Position numbers and translations under genes: made by a program
Origin: Astrocystis sublimbata
Taxonomy: Eukaryota > Ascomycota > Sordariomycetes > Xylariales > Xylariaceae
Direction: 5' to 3'
Length of the DNA stretch: 27,793 nt
Assembly: GCA_022453515.1 (NCBI GenBank)
Contig: JAJNNY010000134.1
Coordinates: 1-27,793 of the forward strand
The notes under the pieces: model-generated
Told to the model about the DNA's origin: nothing
The model's input: only the letters and a program-made list of their open reading frames with translations
The model's database searches: none
In this document: positions 19,624 through 27,793 of the stretch, piece after piece
Layout of the letters: the number at the start of each line of letters is the position of its first letter
Numbering within the stretch: the stretch's first letter is position 1

Positions 19624-20762
19624 ATGACCAAGATCACCATAGTTGGGGCTGGGTAATTATATAGCACTCACTGATATTGAGGTAACCTTTACTAACAGTG
19701 CATAGTATCTCCGGACTGTCAATTGCGGCTATTCTACCAAAGCACTACGACATAACAATCATCTCTCGAAACCTACCAGGTGACCCTGACAGTCAAGAAT
19801 GGGCAAGCCCATGGGCAGGAGCCATCTGGTTGGGCATGGCCGACTCATCCGAGGCTGATCAAAAGAGACAGCTCGATGCGTTCGCGTATTTCTGGAACAT
19901 CGCCGCGCGATACCCAGAGTCAAGTGTCAAAAAAACCGATATCATCGACATCATGGACCATATCCCGCTGGAAAAAGTCTGGTACCGCGACAAGCTGCCC
20001 GGGTTCCGGATCTTGACCAAAGACGAGCTACCCGAAGGGGCTCCATTTGGCGTTGCCTACACGTCTTGGATCGTGACGCCGCCCGTGTTTCTACCCTGGA
20101 TGAGGAATCGGCTTGAGGCGAATGGTGTAAAATTCAAAAGAGTGAATGTGCGCGCCCTTTCCGACCTTAAGGAGATGGGACACGATATCTTGATAAACGC
20201 CACCGGTGTAGGAGCTAGGTATCTTGAGGATGTGAAAGACATGCAGATGACGGAAGTACGCGGACAGACGGTGCTTGTCAAGACAAATTACCCCAAAATA
20301 TGGACTCGCAGAGGCAAGGACTATACCTATCACTTACCTAGAGGTGATGGTACTGCTATTATAGGAGGTATCAAGGAGTATGGCAGTATAGCAAAGACTG
20401 TGGATCCTGAGATAAGGAAAGACGTAAGTCAGGAAATCACATGCAAAGCTTGACGTACTTTCATATCTCTGACAGCTTAGCAGATCTTCCGTCGCATACA
20501 GGAAGCTTTGCCCGAGGCCTTCGCCTCGGCAGATCCGAAGGATTTCGAAGTAATTCAGGATATCGTTGGGATTAGGCCTCAACGAACAGGAGGGGCAAGG
20601 ATAGAGAAAGAAGTTGTTGACGGACAGAAGATTATCCATGCATACGGGATGGAAGGCGGCGGTTATGTCTATAGCTGGGGCATGGCGAGAGAAGTGTTGG
20701 GCTTGGTAAATGAGTTTGAGTTTGAGTTGCCATATATGGCTCCCCTAGTTTCTAAGCTATAA
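19624..20762 (+). CDS. D-amino-acid oxidase-like FAD protein, with C-terminal SKL (left copy)
   Basis: The expected reaction is FAD-dependent oxidation of D-amino acids to 2-oxo acids, ammonia and hydrogen peroxide. Exons 19624-19652, 19706-20423 and 20484-20762 give 341 residues, a normal size. The first intron (GTAATT...CTAAC...CATAG) joins MTKITIVGAG to ISGLSIA, forming the FAD-binding GxGxxG (residues 8-13). Family motifs: SPWAGAIW (44-51), GIRPQR (278-283, substrate carboxylate Arg), and HAYGMEGGGYVYSWGMA (301-317), which fits the DAO signature with one mismatch (Glu306 where Gly/Ser/Ala is usual). The protein ends in Ser-Lys-Leu, a canonical PTS1, matching the peroxisomal site of this family. 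The second acceptor could be three bases earlier, adding a Gln. The last 11 codons lie in the palindrome core and differ from the right copy. The neighbouring divergent permease suggests a joint uptake and oxidation role. Confidence 0.9.
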
Positions 20763-21629
20763 GCTTAATGGCTTGTTTATACGTAAGCATACGCTACTTC
20801 CTATATAAGCTCTAAGGTAGGTGGTGAAATAGGACTAGCAGGTGTGCTAGCTGCGAGGCAGCTATAAACTAGGCTAAATAAGCTATAGCTAAGCGTTTAA
20901 TAACTAATAAAGCTTTTAAGCTAATAAAGGCTATATAGCTAGAATTTAAAGCTTATTTTAAAAAAGTATTATTAATATATATAGTTTTATTAAATTATTT
21001 AAAATAAAATAATTTATTTTTAATATTATTATTAATATAACGTTATCCATAAGTTAGTATTGTACCTAAGTTAGTGTTGTATTTTTTCATATCTATTTCG
21101 TACTATTATTAAAATATAACAATAATAAAGGTGAAATAGTTCAAATTATATACGAATCCAGTATTAGAGAGTAAAAACCTCTATATACGTTCGTATATTA
21201 ATTTGAACTATTTCAACTTTATTAGTGTTATATTTTTAATAATAGTACGAAATAGATATGAAAAATACACACTAAACTTAGGTAATAATACTAACTTATG
21301 GAATAACGTTAGATTAATAATAATAGTTAAAAATCAAATTATTTTATTTTAAATAATTTAATAAAACCTATATATATTAATAATACTTTTTTTAAAATAA
21401 TGCTTTAAATTCTAGCTATATAGCCTTTATTTAGCTTAAAAGCTTTATTAGTTATTAAACGCTTAGCTTATAGCTTAGTTAGCCTGTTTATAGCTGCCTC
21501 GCAGCTAGCACACCTGCTAGTCCTATTCACACACCTACCTTAGAGCTTATATAGGAAGTAGCGTATGCTTACGTATAAACAAGCCATTAAGCTGATAGCT
21601 TAGAAACTAGGGGAAGTCACATATATGGC
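20728..21629. repeat. AT-rich palindrome core, an imperfect inverted repeat
   Basis: Left half 20728-21156 and right half 21190-21629 are reverse complements with roughly 18-25 differences, mostly one-base insertions or deletions and A/C changes, spread evenly. A 33-nt unpaired spacer (21157-21189) sits at the axis, flanked by GTGAAATAGTTCAAATT and its near complement. From about 20930 to 21400 the DNA is very AT-rich. No transposase frame, target-site duplication or known miniature-element ends are recognisable. The edges are sharp: outside 20727 and 21630 the arms match perfectly. Confidence 0.9.
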
Positions 21630-22733
21630 ACTCAAACTCAAACTCATTTACCAAGCCCAACACTTCTCTCGCCATGCCCCAGCTATAGACATAACCGCCG
21701 CCTTCCATCCCGTATGCATGGATAATCTTCTGTCCGTCAACAACTTCTTTCTCTATCCTTGCCCCTCCTGTTCGTTGAGGCCTAATCCCAACGATATCCT
21801 GAATTACTTCGAAATCCTTCGGATCTGCCGAGGCGAAGGCCTCGGGCAAAGCTTCCTGTATGCGACGGAAGATCTGCTAAGCTGTCAGAGATATGAAAGT
21901 ACGTCAAGCTTTGCATGTGATTTCCTGACTTACGTCTTTCCTTATCTCAGGATCCACAGTCTTTGCTATACTGCCATACTCCTTGATACCTCCTATAATA
22001 GCAGTACCATCACCTCTAGGTAAGTGATAGGTATAGTCCTTGCCTCTGCGAGTCCATATTTTGGGGTAATTTGTCTTGACAAGCACCGTCTGTCCGCGTA
22101 CTTCCGTCATCTGCATGTCTTTCACATCCTCAAGATACCTAGCTCCTACACCGGTGGCGTTTATCAAGATATCGTGTCCCATCTCCTTAAGGTCGGAAAG
22201 GGCGCGCACATTCACTCTTTTGAATTTTACACCATTCGCCTCAAGCCGATTCCTCATCCAGGGTAGAAACACGGGCGGCGTCACGATCCAAGACGTGTAG
22301 GCAACGCCAAATGGAGCCCCTTCGGGTAGCTCGTCTTTGGTCAAGATCCGGAACCCGGGCAGCTTGTCGCGGTACCAGACTTTTTCCAGCGGGATATGGT
22401 CCATGATGTCGATGATATCGGTTTTTTTGACACTTGACTCTGGGTATCGCGCGGCGATGTTCCAGAAATACGCGAACGCATCGAGCTGTCTCTTTTGATC
22501 AGCCTCGGATGAGTCGGCCATGCCCAACCAGATGGCTCCTGCCCATGGGCTTGCCCATTCTTGACTGTCAGGGTCACCTGGTAGGTTTCGAGAGATGATT
22601 GTTATGTCGTAGTGCTTTGGTAGAATAGCCGCAATTGACAGTCCGGAGATACTATGCACTGTTAGTAAAGGTTACCTCAATATCAGTGAGTGCTATATAA
22701 TTACCCAGCCCCAACTATGGTGATCTTGGTCAT
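21607..22733 (-). CDS. D-amino-acid oxidase-like FAD protein, SKL lost (right copy)
   Basis: Mirror copy of the left oxidase gene: exons 22733-22705, 22651-21934 and 21873-21607, giving 337 residues. It is identical to the left copy through NEFEFE, so all FAD and substrate motifs are intact. At the core boundary a one-base difference shifts the frame. The last residues become CHICDFP followed by TAG, and the SKL peroxisomal signal is lost although a Ser-Lys-Leu coding string persists downstream out of reach. If real, this isoform should stay cytosolic. If the core differences are consensus errors, the two proteins would be identical. Confidence 0.85.
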
Positions 22734-23057
22734 GTTAAGCGTTGATTAAATCCTTCCACAATGAAGAAAGATTTGGCGGCATGCAGAAGAGTAACTAGGA
22801 GGTCAAACGACCTGGTCAATGTATGAATAACTAGGGTAGTAGATTGATTTCTGAGCCCTCCCTCAACACAAGGAGTCGTACGGATTTATATAGCCGACAT
22901 GCCACTAATAGTTCTTGTCTGCCTAGAGTGTTTGGCACTGATGTTCCTGGCATACTAGGAACGTATTGTGATCCGTCCAAGCATGCAAGTGGGGGATTTG
23001 ACCCGTGTTGATTTTATGCAAGCTTTAATTCCTCTTACTCCCAACTTCTCGTAATTA

Positions 23058-23273
23058 TTATCCTACATGGGGACAATGCAGCCCATCTCCACCACACCTG
23101 TGGCATGGATCAGATTTCGCTTTGACATATCGCGTTCGCCGAGTGTCGGCACCCCGCTCCATGGGTCTCCCTCAACCGATGTGTCCATATTGTAAACATT
23201 TCGGACATTTAGACGTTTGTCGTTTCCCTGCTTGTTGCAATAATGGGTTGCGACCAATTTCAATAGCTTGGCA
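23058..23273 (-). pseudogene. Zinc-ribbon-like ORF relic with in-frame stop (right copy)
   Basis: Exact mirror of the left relic, including the same in-frame TGA (23174-23172 on the minus strand) between the two CxxC-containing parts. It lies between the right permease and right oxidase genes. Confidence 0.45.
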
Positions 23274-23945
23274 CTAGAAATTAGGTTTAACTAATAACTT
23301 TATCTAGGCTTGAACGGCTCTGGATTTCCTTCCCTTACATATTGGTAACTATGTCTCTATTTATGCCCACTTGTCTAAAAGTCTAGGTATTGGGTGTCTG
23401 ATGTGCGGGGCTTGCCTGCATGTTCAAAAGGTCCTCGTGACCGCGATACCTCCAATAGCCTACTTCTCCAACTGCAGCTGGAACCCCCCTGCAACCTTTA
23501 ACGGTCCTCAATCCTAGCAACGGGCACGCGCGGATACATATCATTCTTGGCCACGATCGAGTATCTACTTATATTGCCTTGAAAAGCCTCCAGTGCTTAC
23601 AATCGGCTGGACCATGTCGAGCTTGTTCTCATATCTCCGAGTCAAAATGCGCAGTCTTTCCAGGGTATGGAAATCACCGTTTTCATATACGGACCGGGGG
23701 CAAGGGGTCAACTGTAATTCACCAGCATTAGTGAGGGGGGGTGGATACCTGCTTGACAGCCATGGTCGGGGGGACCAGGCAATAAAGTGCATACCTGGAG
23801 ATGACCAGACAGATAGTCACTGAAGATCAGCGTCTGTACCTATGTAAACGGGAACCAAGCGCTCGGGACATAGCTTCGCTGTAGTTGCGATCCATCTGCT
23901 CTTCAGTCACCCTCCGTGACACTCGCACCCACAGAACCAGTCGCA
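23274..23945. promoter_or_regulatory. Divergent intergenic region of permease and oxidase genes (right arm)
   Basis: Mirror of 18412-19083 with no difference found. It should contain the same permease promoter elements; I can name no specific site. Confidence 0.4.
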
Positions 23946-25735
23946 ATGGATGCCCTAGTGACAAGTTTCGAGAGAAAGTGGGAAACCTCGCCCTCGGTGG
24001 GCAATGGGGAGCTCGTTTCGCCCGAATACTATGAGTATTTGAGGCTAGAAGGGATATTCGTTGGCGAAAGACTAAAGAAACTGATATGGAAGGTTGAGTA
24101 AGCTCAACATTCTTCCTCCTAGTCACATTATCTGCTTTTGCAACTAATTAACGACGTGCAGCTTGCGAGTCTTACCACAACTGATACTCATCTATCTTCT
24201 TGCGTACATCGACCGATCGAATGCAGGTATGTCTCACGTTTCGCCAGTCCCAATCAGAGGGGCAAGGGGTCAGTAAGTTGACAGACTGAGCCAGGAAACG
24301 TCAAACTCTTCGGCGCTCTGGAGGACATGCATCTTTCCGGCCAGGTATGCTTCTGTTCACTACCCTTCCTTTGGATGGCATTAAGTGCTGATCACCAGCG
24401 CAACATCAGGATTGGAACACAGCCCTATCCGTCTTCTTCGCAACATACGCCCTGGGTGGGGTACCGAGTAATATAGCACTCAAACGAGTTGGCCCCAACT
24501 TGTGGCTTCCTGTTCTCCTCACTCTCTGCGGGATCCTGAACATCGGCCATGGCTTGCAAAGCAGCCTAGCCGGCTTTACATCGCTGCGTCTGATACTCGG
24601 TCTGATTGAGGCCGGCATCTATCCCGGATGCTCTTACACCTTGACAAACTGGTACTCGCCAACCGAGCTACACAATCGCATGACCATCTTCTATTCGGGC
24701 GCATCCCTAGCTGGCGCATTCTCGGGCCTGCTGGCCTACGCGATTGGGCACCTCGACGGCACGTGGGAGTACCGTGGCTGGCGCTTTATCTATATCATAG
24801 AAGGTCTTCTCTCAGTCGCCGTTGGCCTCGCAGCTTTCTGGTTTCTTGTCCCGAACCCTGGCAAGGTCACAGGCTGGCTGAGCGACGATGAGAAACAGTT
24901 TCTCTTGCTCCGCAAGAAGTTCTCGCACGGAGGTCAGTCTGGTGTGCATCAGGAAGAGGCTTTCTCTTGGAAGTTTGCCAAGCAGGCTTTCAGGTCAATG
25001 CACGTGTACTCGGTCGCCGCTATCGAGTTCACCGCCGCCGGTGTTGTCTATGGGATATCTTACGTCTTGCCAACCATTATCGCCGATCTCGGATACGGTT
25101 CGCTCAACGCTCAGGTTCTCACCGCACCGCCTTATGTATTTGCGTGCCTTGTCGTGTTATACTCCGGTTGGATGGCCGATAGGTACAAACAGCGCGCGCT
25201 TGCCGTCGTTCTCCCTAATGTGATGGCGGCAGTTGGTATCGTCATCATCATCGTATCAATCCGCCTTCCTGGGATTCCTGGGGTCACCTACTTCGGGATC
25301 TTCTTTCTGGCAGCCGGGTTGTACTGTGTTTCCCCATCAGTCACGGCGTGGATCTCGCTGAACTGCGCGGGTGACATGAAGCGTGCTGTTAGTATTGGAC
25401 TGATGATTTCGATTGCCCAGTTGAGCGGCGTAAGTCATCATGTTACCACTCTGTCCATCTTAGCTGTTGCTTTTATACTGACAAAAGTGGTCAAGATTCT
25501 CGGCTCGAACATTTTCTTAGCTCGCGAAGCACCGCTCTATCCAACTGGGTTTGGTATTTGTATCACCCTTTTAGTCTCCTTTGGTATTATTTGGCCAGGC
25601 ATTTACTGGGGGATACTAAAAAAGATAAATGCCCAGCGGGCCGCAATGTCCCGTGTTGATATAGCTGCTAGATATACAGAGGAAGAATTGGCAGATATGG
25701 GTGATTTAAGCCCTCTGTTTCGATATTCTACCTGA
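23946..25735 (+). CDS. MFS permease, Dal5/allantoate-permease type (right copy)
   Basis: Second copy of the permease, with exons 23946-24097, 24162-24226, 24295-24344, 24410-25429 and 25496-25735. The 508-residue product is identical to the left copy. Splice sites read directly on the plus strand are GTAAGC...GTGCAG, GTATGT...GCCAG, GTATGC...CATCAG and GTAAGT...TCAAG, the last intron with an ACTGAC branch site. The start ATG 23946 is the first methionine codon; an in-frame GTG lies 30 nt upstream and is ignored. Role and substrate uncertainty are as for the left copy; a second identical gene would raise dosage and not add specificity. Confidence 0.93.
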
Positions 25736-25889
25736 TATGCTAGAGTAGTCAAACTGAGCAGCCAGACAGATTGATACCCGAGTACTAAATAAACTTTGCG
25801 TTGCTATTCCTATGAAGCCCAATTGTCCGCAACCTTACGAACCCCCCCTGCGGAGATTGGGACAGACCAAGCTTCGACCTCGGCGGGAT

Positions 25890-26186
25890 TCAGTTTCGAT
25901 CATAATTAACACATGAAAGCTCCGACACACTCCTGCGGAAAACCCGTCCGTGGAGAAAGTCATCCCACGACCAATCGTCCGCCCTGATACCTTTCGCCAC
26001 AAGTAGCAGGAATGCGCTTAGCACCCAGGAGTAGGCTGTAATATTAAAAAGATCCATACCGATTATGCGTTTCCCAAGAGTTTCCCCTACGGCCAACCCC
26101 CCTATAACGAGCAATGTGCAGATAAACATCCAAGATATGATGTAACTGTGGCACTGGACTAAAACGTTTTCTCCTGGAAAATCCAT
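25890..26186 (-). CDS. Two-helix membrane ORF, probably truncated (right copy)
   Basis: Mirror copy of the left frame at 16172-16468 with an identical 98-residue translation. The C7 run at 25842-25848, just beyond its 3' end, is the place where the arms differ, so any exon continuing through it would be read in a different frame from the left copy. Confidence 0.45.
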   Translation of the reverse strand: MDFPGENVLVQCHSYIISWMFICTLLVIGGLAVGETLGKRIIGMDLFNITAYSWVLSAFLLLVAKGIRADDWSWDDFLHGRVFRRSVSELSCVNYDRN

Positions 26187-26283
26187 CCGTCCATTTCCCT
26201 ACGCATCATGTCCAACTCCACATGGAAGCGTTATACTAGGACTTCACTGTCACTTCTAATAATAGGAAAATCTTCCTTTCTAC

Positions 26284-26694
26284 CTAGAGTGTCGATCCAC
26301 TGTTGTCTGCTGACTTGCCTAGAATACAGCTTGTGACTCCGCGCTTTTCCAACTCCTCGTTATGTGCCCGAATTGCGGCTATATCCTCCTCTGTAAACTT
26401 CTTAGGGATATTCTCCGCATCGGGGTGGAACATATCCCAACGGGATATATTGCGGCCGTCGGCGGTGAGCAATCTCTCAGGCATACGGAGACCATCGTAA
26501 TATTCTCTGATATGGGTTGGTTTGAGGCCAACTGCATCAAGAACATTCCGTTCGTTGTCAAAAGTACGAAGCACATCATCGTAGCCCAACGCACTTATGC
26601 CATGTCCGTCTGGATCCTTCTTCATCGACCTTCTTATGTCGCGCAGAGACATATCATCGCCTGCAGGTTGTTGGTCTGCGACGGCTTGGGGCAT
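26284..26694 (-). CDS. Unknown 136-aa hydrophilic protein (right copy)
   Basis: Mirror copy of 15664-16074 with an identical translation. No family is recognised. The same possible leader intron end lies upstream (to about 26705). Confidence 0.6.
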   Translation of the reverse strand: MPQAVADQQPAGDDMSLRDIRRSMKKDPDGHGISALGYDDVLRTFDNERNVLDAVGLKPTHIREYYDGLRMPERLLTADGRNISRWDMFHPDAENIPKKFTEEDIAAIRAHNEELEKRGVTSCILGKSADNSGSTL

Positions 26695-27447
26695 GGTTGG
26701 GTTCTGCAATTGATTAATTCAATGGTTAGCATACTGGCAAATAAGAGAGTTGGATGAGCACTTGCTAGCAGTTTGTCCGCCATATTGCTAGCGAGTTGAC
26801 GCAAGTAATAATGGCGCGCGGCTTGAAGATTTCAAGCAACAATTACGTTTTCCAAATGCGGGGGTGGTGATGGGGCAGCTGTAGGGGAGCATGTGAAGCA
26901 TGTAGTGATAGCAGAAGTGGTCGGATTAAAGGTAATAACTAGGCACCGGAGAAGGGGTGGTGTAGTGTGCAAATAAGAGTAACGGTTGAGGCGTCAAAAG
27001 GTTGTGCCGCTGAAGGCTGACAGCAGTTTTGAAAATAGCGATAGAAGAGTGATAAAAGCGTAGATGCTTTGTTAAACCATAAGAAATCGGAGACGTTGAA
27101 TCAATCCTCAATGCTTACATTTTGTTGGCCTGTGGCTAGTGCAGGGCTAGTGTGGCTTATGGTGTGACATGTGTTACTGCAGTGAATAGTTGCAGGCAAG
27201 GGGTTATATAGGCCTTTGTTACGTAGCAACCACAAGACCCCTAGAAATAACGGGAGTGAATTTACTGGACTATTCACTATGGGCAACTCTATGTATATGA
27301 GTCTCTTCTGCTTCTGCCTTAACATGGCAGAAGTTCTTCCCTTACAGATACTAGAACTTTACGATCTCAACCCATCGTTGCAAACCCTATGTGACAACAA
27401 TCCCACACTTTTGTTTTTATCTTGCCCAAGATAACATATCACCCAAC

Positions 27448-27793
27448 ATGCGAGCCGACCTGTTTAAAGTCCTTGCTATTGCTGCCGTGTTTTTGACGGT
27501 GCAGTCCGCCCCAGTAGAGACTGCTGAGGGCCAGGTCACCCAGGGGCAGGTCAACGGAACTCAAGTCAACGGAACCCAGGTCGACGGAACCCAGGTCAAC
27601 GGAACTCAGGTCAATGAGGTTCACACCAACGAGACTCACACCAACGAGGCTCATGTCGATGATGGAGTACGTGCTCTGCTTCAGCGTTTATAAAACTCAT
27701 GTGATGCTTTCTATCCCTTCTCCGAATACTAACACCAAAGATCCTTCTTAGGTCCAGAAGATCTGCTATAGGGACAAAGCTCCCCATATTAGC
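27448..27793 (+). CDS. Small secreted cysteine-rich protein (right copy, cut by window end)
   Basis: Mirror of the left cysteine-rich gene: exon 1 27448-27666, intron 27667-27751, and exon 2 from 27752 running off the window. Signal peptide, QVNGT repeats and the first cysteine of the C-terminal domain are present and identical. The remaining seven cysteine codons would lie beyond 27793 and can be predicted only if the palindrome continues. Confidence 0.75.

Larger units (their letters stand above)
14565..20727 (+). repeat. Left arm of giant palindrome (about 6.16 kb)
   Basis: Every open frame in this arm recurs, with identical translation, on the opposite strand in 21630-27793. Paired positions sum to 42357 inside 16515 and to 42358 outside 16510; the one-base step is a G6 versus C7 run. 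Spot comparison of the flanking DNA found no other difference. The arm may extend further left, but the right arm is cut by the window end. Confidence 0.97.
21630..27793 (-). repeat. Right arm of giant palindrome (to window end)
   Basis: Reverse complement of 14565-20727, with the single C7 (25842-25848) versus G6 (16510-16515) difference. The arm is still perfectly matched at the last base of the window, so it continues beyond. Confidence 0.97.

Noticed and set aside
20728..21629. Transposon with long terminal inverted repeats at the palindrome centre
   Set aside because: No transposase frame, no recognisable termini or target duplication, and the repeat includes the end of the oxidase gene; kept only as one possible origin of the core.

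Overview
The window is nuclear DNA of a filamentous ascomycete (Pezizomycotina; a sordariomycete is my best inference). The evidence is short 50-100 nt introns with GT-AG ends and CTAAC/CTGAC branch sites, a solitary dispersed 5S rRNA gene, small secreted proteins, and several MFS genes. There are no bacterial-style operons, tRNA genes, CRISPR arrays or intact transposons that I can support.

Left part (1-14420), single copy: a broken hemerythrin-like (HHE) gene (65-1024); an AT-rich gene-poor stretch ending in a 5S rRNA fragment; the 60S ribosomal protein uL1/L10A gene (2487-3260), which has a GC-AG intron; a probable gene relic (3980-4219, minus); a full-length 119-nt 5S rRNA gene (4402-4520, minus) whose stems differ from the usual fungal 5S by paired changes; a secreted low-complexity protein with a Kex2-type site (6190-6849); a 12-exon DHA1-type MFS transporter (10225-7661, minus); and a microbial-type PARG (TIGR02452-like) protein (12162-11001, minus). 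The rest is intergenic, including about 2.2 kb before the palindrome.

Right part (14565-27793): almost half the window is one giant inverted duplication. Two arms of about 6.16 kb are reverse complements of each other; the only difference I found is a G6/G7 homopolymer. Each arm carries a small secreted cysteine-rich protein, a 135-aa unknown protein, a two-helix membrane ORF, a Dal5/allantoate-permease-like MFS transporter, a zinc-ribbon-like relic with an in-frame stop, and a D-amino-acid oxidase-like flavoprotein. The arms meet at an AT-rich core (20728-21629) that is also an inverted repeat. The core halves differ every 20-30 nt, mostly by single-base indels, with a sharp change from no divergence outside. 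The permease and oxidase genes are divergent neighbours and could form an uptake-plus-oxidation module for D-amino acids or related amides.

The core edge cuts the last codons of the oxidase gene. The left copy ends in Ser-Lys-Leu, a classical peroxisomal PTS1; the right copy ends in unrelated residues. The palindrome may be a real recent event (fold-back repair or hairpin-type duplication) or an assembly fold-back artefact. The sequence alone does not decide, and both readings are set out in the findings. The right arm runs off the window end inside the second exon of the cysteine-rich gene, so its outer limit is unknown.
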